Positions 16,468-24,966 of a stretch of DNA of 64,000 bases are shown here, piece by piece (position 1 is the stretch's first letter; each line of letters starts with the position of its first letter). Below the pieces are notes generated by a model, which worked only from the letters and a program-made list of their open reading frames with translations, had not been told where the DNA came from and made no database searches. The translations under genes and the position numbers were made by a program. Source of the stretch: Devosia sp. 66-14 (lineage in GTDB: Bacteria; Pseudomonadota; Alphaproteobacteria; Rhizobiales; Devosiaceae); assembly GCA_001899085.1 (NCBI GenBank), contig MKVB01000002.1, positions 638,602 through 702,601 of the forward strand, given 5' to 3'.

Positions 16468-16475
16468 AGTATGAT
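16468..16475. promoter_or_regulatory. AGTATGAT motif in the divergent KDG dehydratase / udh region
   Basis: Exact reverse complement of the motif at 14345-14352. It lies in the AT-rich gap between 16367 and 16611, which also holds a TTAGTACTAT element near 16384. Candidate GntR operator; low confidence. Confidence 0.25.
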
Positions 16476-16610
16476 TTATCGGGTGCCGGGTGTTGCGGCG
16501 GCCCCAAGCAGATTTGCGGCCGGCCGGAGCATTCCTATACTCGGGTCCTGACCCGCGCCGTGTCGCGGCCGGGCCGGCGCCCCTGTGTTTCCGCCCCCCT
16601 GAGGAAAATC

Positions 16611-17396
16611 ATGCCGCAAATCCTGTTGACTGGAGCCGCCGGCAGGCTCGGCACGCATTTTCGGGCGCGGTTTGCCGAAGCGGGGAGAGCGGTGCTGGCG
16701 ACCGATATCGTCGAGCCTGTCGACGATGGCACGGTGGTGCGCGCCGACCTTGCCGATCGCGCCGCGGTGGACGAACTGATGCGGCAGGATATTTCGGCGG
16801 TGGTGCATCTGGGCGGCATGTCCAGCGAGGCGCCGTGGCAGCAGATCCTCGATGCCAATATTGCCGGCACCTACAACATTTTCGATGCGGCGCGGAAAGC
16901 CGGGGTCGGTCGCGTCGTCTATGCTTCATCCTACCATGTGCTGGGGATGTATCCGGCGACCGCGGTGCCGCTCGATGTCCACGCCGAGCCGCGGCCCGAC
17001 ACGCTCTATGCCGTCAGCAAGCTGTTCGGCGAGAACCTGGGGCGGCTCTATCACGACAAGTTCGGCATTGGCTGCATGAGCGTGCGGATCTGCGCCGCCA
17101 ACCCGCCGAACACCACGCGCGATCTCAAGCTCTATGTCGATCGCGACGACCTGGTGAGCCTCGTCACCACCGCGCTCGATGCGCCGGAACTCGGCTATCG
17201 CACGGTGTTCGCGATTTCGGACAATGACCGCGCCTGGTACGTCAACGATCCCGAGCAGACGCTGGGCTGGCAGCCCTCTCACTCGTCACGCGACCTGCCG
17301 CTGCCGAAGGGCAAGACCGAGTGGCCGGCGCCAGACCCGGACGTCACCCGGCTACAGGGCGCAGCCTTCGCCAACTGGGGGCATTTTGATGATTGA
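16611..17396 (+). CDS. udh: Uronate dehydrogenase (NAD-dependent epimerase/SDR fold)
   Basis: 261 residues. Oxidises glucuronate or galacturonate to the aldarolactone with NAD+. The Rossmann motif is GAAGRLG (8-14), with the cofactor-selecting TDIVEP next. The active site is Ser in YASSYHVLG and Tyr133-x3-Lys137 (LYAVSK). Length, motif order and CAANPPNTTRD fit the Agrobacterium-type Udh. GAGGAAAATC precedes the ATG. Neighbouring lactonase and keto-deoxyglucarate dehydratase genes complete most of the oxidative uronate pathway; a glucarate/galactarate dehydratase is not adjacent. Confidence 0.85.
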   Translation: MPQILLTGAAGRLGTHFRARFAEAGRAVLATDIVEPVDDGTVVRADLADRAAVDELMRQDISAVVHLGGMSSEAPWQQILDANIAGTYNIFDAARKAGVGRVVYASSYHVLGMYPATAVPLDVHAEPRPDTLYAVSKLFGENLGRLYHDKFGIGCMSVRICAANPPNTTRDLKLYVDRDDLVSLVTTALDAPELGYRTVFAISDNDRAWYVNDPEQTLGWQPSHSSRDLPLPKGKTEWPAPDPDVTRLQGAAFANWGHFDD

Positions 17397-17444
17397 GGTG
17401 TCGAGGCGCGGCGGTCCCCACGGACCTGACGCGGCGTGGCCGCG

Positions 17445-18365
17445 TCAGGTCCTGCAGAGCGCCAATGCCGCCGGCAGGCGCAGGGTGATGTCGTTCTGGT
17501 CGATCGGCGCCTGGTCGCGCTTGAGGTGGGCCGAGCGGATGAGGGCGGCGTATTCGGCGAGCTGGATATAGGGCTGGCTGGCCAGCCAGGCGGGGTCGAA
17601 GGCCGGGATGGCGAACTGGCCGCGATGGAGTTCGATCAGCGGCCTGGCGGTGGGGAGCAGGGCGAGAAGGCTCGGCCAGTCGATGAGGCCTTGGCCGACG
17701 GGGGCGAGGTGGCGGCGGAGAGCAGCGTCGCCTTCGAAGCTCAGGGTGGCGTCGTCGATGTGCACCTGGGTGACGTGCGGGGCGAGGCGGCGGGCGGCGG
17801 CGAGGGGGTCTTCGAGGCGGACCAGCATATTGGCGGGGTCGTAGGAGACGCCGAGCGTGTCGGCGCCGACACGCTCGACCAGCGCGAGGCACTCCCAGGA
17901 AGTGATCTCCTCGTGGGTCTTGACCAGCGTGCGCATGCCGAGATCGGCCAGTACCGGCTTGAGACCGGTGAGCAGCGCGGCGACGGCGTCGAGCTGGGCG
18001 GGCCAGTTGCCGGCACGGTCTTCGAGCGTGCCGATGGTGAAGAACATCTCGCGCATGCCGAGCGACGCGCCCGTTTCGAGCAACCGTCGGACACCGCGGG
18101 CGAGGTCGCCGTCACCCAGTTGCACTTCACGGGCGTGGCGGTCGAGCCGCAGCGGGTTGAGCCAGTCGAGGCTGGCGGCGATGGCGAGGCCGAGGCTGTC
18201 GGCTTCGGCCTTGAGTTCACGCAGCACGGCCGGGTCGAGCGTCGGGCTCAGTTCGAACAGGCTGTAGAAGGTGATTTCGGCGGCGCCGAGGGCGGCGGCC
18301 TTGCTGATGGCGTCGAGCGGGTCGTTGCCGGCGTCGGGAATGCTGCCGCGCATGAGTGAGAACAT
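17445..18365 (-). CDS. Sugar phosphate isomerase/epimerase-like TIM-barrel protein
   Basis: 306 residues of the AP-endonuclease-2/xylose-isomerase-like fold, with likely metal-binding segments TLVKTHEEITSW, LGVSYDPANMLVR and QVHIDDATLSF. It resembles the protein at 26587 around these motifs (THEEIT, VGADxLGV, AANxxVRxEDPxAAxRR-like), so the two are paralogues. The ATG at 18365 has AGGAG upstream; upstream residues in frame are repeat shadow. It lies downstream of the M24-fold gene on the same strand with a repeat between. Substrate unknown. Confidence 0.75.
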   Translation of the reverse strand: MFSLMRGSIPDAGNDPLDAISKAAALGAAEITFYSLFELSPTLDPAVLRELKAEADSLGLAIAASLDWLNPLRLDRHAREVQLGDGDLARGVRRLLETGASLGMREMFFTIGTLEDRAGNWPAQLDAVAALLTGLKPVLADLGMRTLVKTHEEITSWECLALVERVGADTLGVSYDPANMLVRLEDPLAAARRLAPHVTQVHIDDATLSFEGDAALRRHLAPVGQGLIDWPSLLALLPTARPLIELHRGQFAIPAFDPAWLASQPYIQLAEYAALIRSAHLKRDQAPIDQNDITLRLPAALALCRT

Positions 18366-18423
18366 CGGAGGCTCCTGGAGTGCTCTGGGGACGGGGCTGG
18401 CATGCGGCTCAGCGCCCACGGAC

Positions 18424-18515
18424 GTCATTCCCGCGCAGGCGGGAACCTAGTGGGATGCTGCTGCAATCGCTGCAGCTGAGAGATCCCACTGGGTCCCCGC
18501 CTGCGCGGGGATGAC
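18424..18515. repeat. Inverted repeat, GTCATTCCCGCGCAGGCGGG family
   Basis: GTCATTCCCGCGCAGGCGGG and CCCGCCTGCGCGGGGATGAC arms lie between the TIM-barrel gene and the M24-fold gene. It is a variant of the GTCATCCCTGCGAA family at 22871, 42311, 54940 and 56826. Confidence 0.8.
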
Positions 18516-18563
18516 GCCGGTGGGTGGGCAGGGTTTGAGGTGCGGCCCCAAATCGCAAAACTC

Positions 18564-19748
18564 CTAATCGATCCGGAAGATGCCGCGGGGGAAGCGGGTC
18601 AGCCATTCGGCGCCGGTTTCGGTGACCAGCGCGACATCGCCCGCGCAGACATGGCCGAGGGCGGGCAGGGTGAAGTTGGGGTGGATCTCGAACACCATGC
18701 CGGGCCTGAGCAGCGGCCCGGTGGCATCGCGGGATTTGTCGCGGCGCGGCGACAGCGCTTCGGCGAGGCCGGGTTCGCTGTAGTCGAGGCCGAGGCCGTG
18801 GCAGGACTGGAAGCGGAACGGATCGCTGTCGCGGCTGTAGGGGCACATGGCGTCGATTTGGGCCTCGATCAGGTCGACCAGGTCGTGCACCGGACGGCCG
18901 GGGACGAGGACGGCGAGCGCGGCGTCCTGGATGTCGATGAGGCGGGCGGCGGCATCGCTGAGCTCGGGCGTCGGCTTGCCGCGGCTGCCGATGCGGAGCC
19001 CCTGGGCGAAGTAGCCTTCGAACGACACCATGGTGCCCAGCTGCACGCGGTCGCCCGGTCGAATGGCAGGCGGCAGCTCGAACATCTCGAAATAGGTCAC
19101 CGGCGGTTCGGGGCCGGTGGAGAGCCAGAGGCGTGAAACGTCGGCGCCGAGCTCGCGACCGGCATGCTCGACCTCGGCCATCAGCCTGGCCGGAGTGGCC
19201 TGGGGCTGGGCCGCATAGGCGAAGGCGCGGGCGACCATGGCATCGGAGATTTCGGCGGCGCGGCGGTGGAGGGCGGTCTCCATGGGATCGCGGTCGAGCC
19301 GCATGGCCTGGAGGATCGGATCGATCCGCACCATGCGCGGAAAGGACGAGGCGAAGGTCGCGGCCAGCTTTGCCGTCATCTCGTCGGCGCCGGCGACGCC
19401 GACCCGCCAGCGGCCGGCATTGGCGAGGGCCGAGGCACGAGCGACGAGGCCCTGCGGGCCGGCGATCTCGACCGCGTAGAGGTTGCCGACCCGGGTGGTG
19501 AACAACCGGGCCTCGTTCTTGCCGGGAGCAACGATCACCGCATCGGTGGCGGTGATCACCAGCATGGAGGGCGCCCACATCGGGGTGAAGTTGGTGAACC
19601 AGCCGATATTGCCGCTCGACTGGGTCGCGGCGGCGAGGCCGCGCGGCGCCGAGAAGGCGACGATGGCATCGAGGCCATGGCGGCGCAGCAGCTCGCGACC
19701 GGCGCTTAGTCTTTGGTCAAGCAGGGTAATCGGGAGGGCAGCGGTCAT
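18564..19748 (-). CDS. M24 (aminopeptidase P/creatinase-like) fold protein with incomplete metal site
   Basis: 394 residues: an N-terminal creatinase-like domain (about 1-150) and a pita-bread C-terminal domain. The expected pair of metal Asp residues is not visible; the corresponding stretch reads VQLGTMVSFEGYFAQGLRIG. The later His (CHGLGLDY) and Glu (VFEIHPNF) motifs remain. That pattern suits a creatinase-like or non-metallo hydrolase more than an Xaa-Pro peptidase. The ATG at 19748 follows a weak ribosome site. It diverges from the ROK regulator, which may control it. Compare the intact aminopeptidase P at 49321. Confidence 0.75.
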   Translation of the reverse strand: MTAALPITLLDQRLSAGRELLRRHGLDAIVAFSAPRGLAAATQSSGNIGWFTNFTPMWAPSMLVITATDAVIVAPGKNEARLFTTRVGNLYAVEIAGPQGLVARASALANAGRWRVGVAGADEMTAKLAATFASSFPRMVRIDPILQAMRLDRDPMETALHRRAAEISDAMVARAFAYAAQPQATPARLMAEVEHAGRELGADVSRLWLSTGPEPPVTYFEMFELPPAIRPGDRVQLGTMVSFEGYFAQGLRIGSRGKPTPELSDAAARLIDIQDAALAVLVPGRPVHDLVDLIEAQIDAMCPYSRDSDPFRFQSCHGLGLDYSEPGLAEALSPRRDKSRDATGPLLRPGMVFEIHPNFTLPALGHVCAGDVALVTETGAEWLTRFPRGIFRID

Positions 19749-19786
19749 CGGACATCCACAGGGGCAGCGAGGCGGTTGAGAGCGGC

Positions 19787-19816
19787 TTGACAATACGTTC
19801 GGGATGGTTCGATATC
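19787..19816 (+). promoter_or_regulatory. Likely sigma-70 promoter for the ROK regulator
   Basis: TTGACA at 19787-19792 is an exact -35 match, followed after 17-18 bases by CGATAT/GATATC as a weak -10. This puts the transcript start near 19822, just upstream of the preferred ATG at 19849. It lies in the short divergent gap with the M24-fold gene. Confidence 0.5.
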
Positions 19817-19835
19817 AGACTGTAAGGAAAGTTAC

Positions 19836-19846
19836 CAGACGGTCTG
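19836..19846. promoter_or_regulatory. Palindrome CAGACGGTCTG in the ROK leader
   Basis: A perfect 5+5 palindrome between the promoter and the ATG at 19849. A second CAGAC lies at 19817. The position suits autoregulation by the ROK protein. Not tested against other promoters. Confidence 0.4.
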
Positions 19847-19848
19847 AG

Positions 19849-21045
19849 ATGGACATGCAGATCCTATCCGGCAGCCCCAGGTTGCTCCGCAACCTCAACG
19901 AGAAAGCCGTGTTGCAGCGGCTGCTCTCGGAGGGGTCGCTGACGCGCATGGAGCTCGAAGCCTTTACCGGGCTGTCGAAGCCGGCGATGTCGGATCTGCT
20001 GCGGCGGCTCGAATCCGCCAATCTCATCCGTCGTGACGGAGAAAAAGCCGGCACTTATGGCCCCAAGGCCGGCTTGTGGAGCCTCGAGCCGCGCTCGGGG
20101 TTCGTCGCAGGCATCGATGTCGGCTCCCACGGCATCGATGCCGCCATTTCCGATATCACCGGCAACACCATTGCCAGCTTCCGGCACGCGGCCGAGCCGG
20201 GCGATCGCTACGACGCGCATGAGCGGCTGACCTCGGTGCTCGACAGCGTCACCCGGGAAGCCGGGATCACGGTGCGCGAGATCGACCAATTGGTGGTGGG
20301 CCTCCCCGGCATCGTCGATGTCAGGGCAGGGAACCTCCGCAAGGGCCAGCAGCTCCCCAACTGGGAGGGCTACCATATCCCCGAGGCGCTCGAGGGCGTG
20401 CTCGGGCATCGCCATGTGCTGATCGAGAACGACGTGAACCTCGTCGCCATCGAGGAGATGGCCTGCGGCGCCGCCAATGGCGTGCAATCGTTCATCCTGT
20501 TCTGGGTGGGCGACGGCGTCGGCGCCGGTGTGGTGATCGGCGGGCGGCTGATGCATGGTTCGACCGGCACGGCGGGCGAACTGGGCGGGGCGATGGTGCC
20601 CGACCGGATGGCGAGGCCCGGTGAGCCGGTGAAGATGGCGCTGGTCGAAGCGCTGCTCGACGTGCCGGCGATCGACGCCCTGGTGGCCGCGCACCAGTTG
20701 CGCGGACCGGACAGCGTCGAGGCGATCCGCCAGGCGGCGCTCAGCGACAAGCATCCGAAATTCTTCGCCGAACTCGGCTACCGCGTCGCCGCGGCGCTGA
20801 CCGGCGCGATCGGTATTCTCGACCCGGAGATGGTGGTGTTGGGCGGGGCCATCGGCCGCGCCGGAGGACGGGCGCTGGCGGACAGCGTCGCCGACATCCT
20901 CAAGACCCTGCCGATCGCCATTCCACAGATTGTCCCGACCGCGGTGAGCAGCAATGCCGTGCGGGCGGGGGCCGTAGAACTCGCGCTCGAGCATGCTCGA
21001 GAACGTGTGTTCACGGGAGGCAGCGCGGCACGCGGCCTCCCGTGA
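19849..21045 (+). CDS. ROK-family transcriptional regulator
   Basis: 398 residues from the chosen ATG. An N-terminal winged helix (about 10-75: EKAVLQRLLSEGSLTRMELE, GLSKPAMSDLLRRLESANLI) joins a ROK/ASKHA domain with GIDVGSHGID, ENDVNLVAIEE and DGVGAGVVIGGRL. NagC/XylR-type members repress sugar genes until a sugar binds. It sits directly upstream of a peptide-type ABC operon and diverges from the M24-fold gene. A start at 19804 would put the ATG inside the predicted promoter, so 19849 is preferred. Confidence 0.85.
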   Translation: MDMQILSGSPRLLRNLNEKAVLQRLLSEGSLTRMELEAFTGLSKPAMSDLLRRLESANLIRRDGEKAGTYGPKAGLWSLEPRSGFVAGIDVGSHGIDAAISDITGNTIASFRHAAEPGDRYDAHERLTSVLDSVTREAGITVREIDQLVVGLPGIVDVRAGNLRKGQQLPNWEGYHIPEALEGVLGHRHVLIENDVNLVAIEEMACGAANGVQSFILFWVGDGVGAGVVIGGRLMHGSTGTAGELGGAMVPDRMARPGEPVKMALVEALLDVPAIDALVAAHQLRGPDSVEAIRQAALSDKHPKFFAELGYRVAAALTGAIGILDPEMVVLGGAIGRAGGRALADSVADILKTLPIAIPQIVPTAVSSNAVRAGAVELALEHARERVFTGGSAARGLP

Positions 21046-21092
21046 GGAGATTGGACCACTTGATGAGAAGCACCCATTCCCCGGAGACGATT

Positions 21093-22808
21093 ATGCATAC
21101 CAATTCAGTGCCTAAGAAGCCCTCCCCGGGCTTGATCGGACGTTTGCGCACAAGCCTTCGCGCCCTGGCGCTTGGGGCGCTGGCCAGCGTATCCGCCTTT
21201 GCCGTCACCGCTCCGGCGCTCGCCGAAGTCCCGCTCGACCAGCTGGTGCGGATCGTGGCCGAGGGCGGCAACAGCTTCACCCGCACCTTCAACCCGTTCT
21301 CGCCGACGGCGCGCTGGGTCAGCACGCGGACCATGTACGAGCCGCTGATGATCCAGAACTATGCCACCGGCAAGCTCGATCCGTGGCTGGCGACCGCCTA
21401 TGAATGGTCGGCCGATGCGCTGAGCCTGACGCTGACGCTGCGCGACGACGTCAAGTGGTCGGATGGCCAGCCGTTCAGCGCCGACGACGTGGTGTTCACC
21501 TTCAACCTGATGAAGGCCAACCCGGGCCTGATCGGCCCGGCAGCCGGGGCCTTCGGGCAATATCTGTCGGCAGTCGAGGCGGTGGATGCCAAGACGGTGA
21601 AGTTCACCTTCTCGTCGACCTACACGCCCGGCCTCTATTCGCTGGTCGACCAGTTCATCGTGCCCCAGCATGTCTGGAAGGATGTCGCCGACCCGGTGAC
21701 CTTCGAGAACCCCGATCCGGTCGGCACCGGGCCGTTCACCACCATCGATGCCTTCGGCACCGATCGCTACCAGGTGACCAAGAACCCCAATTACTGGCAG
21801 CCGCTCAACATCGAGGGCGTGTTCGTCCAGGGTTTCAACGGCAATGACCAGGTCAGCGCCGCGACGCTCTCGGGCAATCTCGACTGGGGTGGGCTGGTGC
21901 CCGACCCTGATGTGACCTTCGTGCCGCTCGATCCCGAGCATTTCGGCTATTGGTGGCCGCGCACCTCGGTGGTGCTGCTGCTCGCCAACACCACTGACGG
22001 GGCGCTGGGCGATACCGTGGTGCGCAAGGCCATGAGCATGGCGCTCGATCGGCAGCGCATGATCAATACCGGCGTGTGGGGCAAGTCGGTTGCCGCCAAT
22101 GCCACCGGCCTGCCGGAAGCGCCGTTCAAGGACTGGCTCGACCCCAAGGTGATCGAAGCGGGCGCCTCGTGGGTCAGCATGGACCCCGATGCCGCCAACA
22201 AGATGCTCGACGAGGCCGGCTACACCAAGGGCGCCGACGGTATTCGCGTCGGCAAGGACGGCAAGCCGCTGAAATACGACATCATCGTGCCCTCGGGCTG
22301 GAACGACTGGGTGTCGGCCTGCCAGATCGTCGCCGAGAATTTGAAGGATATCGGCATCGACGTGACGCTCCGCACCACCACGGCGGACAGCTGGACCAAC
22401 TCGACCTTTACCGGCCAGTTCCAGCTGTCGCTCGGCACCGCGCAGCGCACGGCGACGCCGTTCGAGTTCTACCGCAACAACATGGCGACCACTTCGGTGA
22501 AGCCGGTCGGCGAAGCCTCGCCCAACAACCAGCAGCGCTATGGCGATCCCAAGGTCGATGAACTGCTGGCCAAGTTCGCCGCGTCGACCGATGCGGCCGA
22601 GCAGAAGGCGATCATCGCCGAACTCGAAGGCATGTTCTCGGCGGCGGCGCCCGCCATCCCGCTCTACGAGCAGCCGGATTGGGGTCTCTACAACACCCGT
22701 CGCTTCACCGGCTTCCCGAACGAGCAGGACCCCTATGCGCCGCTCAGCCTGCAGATGACCAATGGTCCGCTGCTGGTCTGGCCGCACCTGGCCCGCCGCG
22801 CCGAATAA
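21093..22808 (+). CDS. ABC transporter substrate-binding protein, family 5
   Basis: About 571 residues of the SBP_bac_5 (DppA/OppA) family. A long Sec signal peptide (positive GRLRTSLRALALG, hydrophobic run, cleavage near APALA-EV at residue 45) precedes the mature domain with the family segments LRDDVKWSDGQPFSADDVVF and GTGPFTTIDAFG. The ATG at 21093 has GGAGA upstream; earlier in-frame starts exist. It lies 48 bases after the ROK gene and leads to permease and ATPase genes after a repeat. Such proteins bind di/oligopeptides but also oligosaccharides and opines; ROK control and nearby isomerases hint at a sugar-containing ligand. Confidence 0.88.
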   Translation: MHTNSVPKKPSPGLIGRLRTSLRALALGALASVSAFAVTAPALAEVPLDQLVRIVAEGGNSFTRTFNPFSPTARWVSTRTMYEPLMIQNYATGKLDPWLATAYEWSADALSLTLTLRDDVKWSDGQPFSADDVVFTFNLMKANPGLIGPAAGAFGQYLSAVEAVDAKTVKFTFSSTYTPGLYSLVDQFIVPQHVWKDVADPVTFENPDPVGTGPFTTIDAFGTDRYQVTKNPNYWQPLNIEGVFVQGFNGNDQVSAATLSGNLDWGGLVPDPDVTFVPLDPEHFGYWWPRTSVVLLLANTTDGALGDTVVRKAMSMALDRQRMINTGVWGKSVAANATGLPEAPFKDWLDPKVIEAGASWVSMDPDAANKMLDEAGYTKGADGIRVGKDGKPLKYDIIVPSGWNDWVSACQIVAENLKDIGIDVTLRTTTADSWTNSTFTGQFQLSLGTAQRTATPFEFYRNNMATTSVKPVGEASPNNQQRYGDPKVDELLAKFAASTDAAEQKAIIAELEGMFSAAAPAIPLYEQPDWGLYNTRRFTGFPNEQDPYAPLSLQMTNGPLLVWPHLARRAE

Positions 22809-22870
22809 CTGCCTTGCTTACTTAGGAGCGTTCCACTGTCTGATTGAGGCCACTGGCTCTCGCCACTCTC

Positions 22871-22962
22871 ACCGGCTGTCATCCCTGCGAAGGCAGGGAC
22901 CCAACTCGCAGCTGGCGCAGGTGGATGAATGGGTCCCTGCCTTCGCAGGGATGACAGCCGGT
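22871..22962. repeat. Inverted repeat with perfect 33-base arms, GTCATCCCTGCGAA family
   Basis: Arms 22871-22903 and 22930-22962 are perfect reverse complements around a 26-base loop (core GTCATCCCTGCGAAGGCAGG). It lies between the binding-protein gene and the first permease. Close copies are at 42311-42388 and 54940-55017. Within an operon it may trim or stabilise the upstream mRNA. Confidence 0.85.
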
Positions 22963-23052
22963 GGTTGGTCCGTCCGACCGTGAGCACTCCAGGCAATAAC
23001 CGGAGCTCCCGCCTTCAGCGGGTGGGAGCCTCCCTTTCTCCGGAGCCCGTCG

Positions 23053-24039
23053 ATGTATTACATTGCGAAGCGATTGGCGTTTTACGTGCTGGCAGCCTTC
23101 GTCGCCATCACCGTCAACTTCTTCCTGCCGCGGCTGACCCCGGGCGATCCGGCGTCGACTATCGTCGCCACCTATTCGACTTCGCTGAACGCCGAGTCGC
23201 TGGCGGCGCTGAAGGCGGCTTACGGGCTCACCGACGAGCCGCTGCTGCAGCAATATGTTGCTTACCTCGGCAATGTGCTGCGCGGCGATTTCGGCCGCTC
23301 GCTCTCCAACTTTCCCGCGCCGGTGATGGCGGTGATCGGCGCGGGTTTCGGCTGGTCGATCCTCCTGGGTCTTACCTCGGTGCTGCTCAGTTTCGTGCTC
23401 GGCTCGGTGCTCGGCGCCATCGCGGCGTGGCGGCGCGGTGGCTGGTTCGACCGGCTGACGCCGCCGGTGCTGCTGTTCCTCGGCTCGTTCCCGTATTTCT
23501 TCCTGGCGCTGCTGCTGTTCTACGTCTTCTGCTTCAAGCTCGGCTGGTTCCCGATGGGCAACGCCTATTCGAGCGTCAACCCGCCGGCCCTGAACCTCCA
23601 GGGCATCGGCGATATCCTGCTGCACCTGATCGCGCCGGCCTTCACCATTGTGCTGGTGTCGCTCGGGCCGTGGACGCTCAACATGCGCAACGCCATGATT
23701 GGCGTGCTGAGCGAGGATTACCTGACGCTCGCCGAAGCCAAGGGGCTGAAGCCGCGGCGGGTGCTGCTGTCGCATGCGGTGCGCACGGCGCTGCTCCCCA
23801 ACATCACGGCGCTCGGCGCTGCGGTGGGGGCGGTGTTCTCGGGGCAACTGCTGACCGAGATCGTCTTCACCTATCCCGGCCTCGGTTATGCGCTGATGCG
23901 CGCCGTCAGCGCCGTCGATTACCCGCTGATGCAGGCGCTGTTCCTCATCATCACCCTGTCGGTGCTGGCGGCGAATTTCCTCGTCGACACGCTCTACGTG
24001 CTGCTCGATCCGCGGGTGCGGACGGGCGGGGAGGCCTAG
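23053..24039 (+). CDS. ABC transporter permease, DppB type
   Basis: 328 residues. The N-terminal span begins ITVNFFLPRLTPGDPAS, followed by the family's usual periplasmic loop and further spans. The EAA loop reads LAEAKGLKPRRVLLSHAVRT, contacting the ATPase. It forms the inner-membrane channel with the next gene, which starts immediately after its stop (TAGATG). A peptide-type importer subunit; ligand as for the upstream binding protein. Confidence 0.9.
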   Translation: MYYIAKRLAFYVLAAFVAITVNFFLPRLTPGDPASTIVATYSTSLNAESLAALKAAYGLTDEPLLQQYVAYLGNVLRGDFGRSLSNFPAPVMAVIGAGFGWSILLGLTSVLLSFVLGSVLGAIAAWRRGGWFDRLTPPVLLFLGSFPYFFLALLLFYVFCFKLGWFPMGNAYSSVNPPALNLQGIGDILLHLIAPAFTIVLVSLGPWTLNMRNAMIGVLSEDYLTLAEAKGLKPRRVLLSHAVRTALLPNITALGAAVGAVFSGQLLTEIVFTYPGLGYALMRAVSAVDYPLMQALFLIITLSVLAANFLVDTLYVLLDPRVRTGGEA

Positions 24040-24966
24040 ATGTCGCTCAGCGAAAGTTTTGGCGCGAAGGCGCGCCGGCAACTCCTCGGTTCGATCCCGG
24101 TGACGGTCGGGCTGGTCATTCTCGGGGCCCTGGTCGCCGCCAGCGCGCTGGCGCAGCTGCTGGCGCCCTATAATCCGAAACGCGCCACCGGCGGCATCAA
24201 CGAGCCGCCCTCGCTGGCCCATCTGTTCGGCACTACCGGGCAGGGGCAGGACGTGTTGAGCCAGTTCCTCTATGGCGGGCAGAACACCCTCTGGGTGGCC
24301 TTCTCGATCGCGGTGCTGACCACGCTGCTGGCATTGGTCGTGGCGCTCACCGCCGCCTATTTCCGCGGCTGGGTCGATGACGTGCTGACGCTGGTCACCA
24401 ATGTCTTCCTCGTCATCCCCGGCCTGCCGCTGGTGGTGGTGCTGGCGGCGTTCCTGCCGCCCGGGCCGCTCACCATGATCATGGTGCTGACCATTACCGG
24501 CTGGGCCTTCGGGGCGCGCCTGTTCCGCTCGCAGGCGCTCAGCCTCAGGGAGCGCGAGTTCATCGCTGCCGCCGAGGATGTGGGCGAAAGCCGCTGGCGC
24601 ATCGTCGCGGTCGAACTGCTGCCCAATATGGGCTCGGTGGTTGCCGCCTATTTCGTCAACCAGGTGATCTTCGCCATTACCGCGCAGGCCTCGCTCGAAT
24701 TCCTCGGGCTCGGCGATGGCGGGCAGATCACCTGGGGCTCGATGCTGTTCTGGGCGCAGAACAGCTCGGCGCTGATCCGCGGCGCCTGGTGGACCTTCGT
24801 CGTCCCCGGCATGGCGATCGCCCTCACTGCCTTCTCCCTGGCGCTGATCAACAATGCGGTCGACGAGATCGGCAACCCGCGGCTGCGGGCCGATCGGCTG
24901 CTGCGCCGGGCCGGCGTCAAGAAACCGAGCGCCACGCTCATGACCCCGGTGAAGCGCGATGCCTGA
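24040..24966 (+). CDS. ABC transporter permease, DppC type
   Basis: 308 residues with the LFGTTGQGQDVLSQFLYGGQ motif of DppC-type permeases, several membrane spans and an EAA loop (FIAAAEDVGESRWRIVAVEL). The stop overlaps the ATPase start by eight bases, indicating coupled translation. Partner of the DppB-type subunit. Confidence 0.9.
   Translation: MSLSESFGAKARRQLLGSIPVTVGLVILGALVAASALAQLLAPYNPKRATGGINEPPSLAHLFGTTGQGQDVLSQFLYGGQNTLWVAFSIAVLTTLLALVVALTAAYFRGWVDDVLTLVTNVFLVIPGLPLVVVLAAFLPPGPLTMIMVLTITGWAFGARLFRSQALSLREREFIAAAEDVGESRWRIVAVELLPNMGSVVAAYFVNQVIFAITAQASLEFLGLGDGGQITWGSMLFWAQNSSALIRGAWWTFVVPGMAIALTAFSLALINNAVDEIGNPRLRADRLLRRAGVKKPSATLMTPVKRDA

Noticed and set aside
21105-22787. A 560-codon frame opposite the binding-protein gene
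   Set aside because: Antisense shadow rich in His, Arg and Gly with no domain; the + strand has a signal peptide and family-5 motifs.
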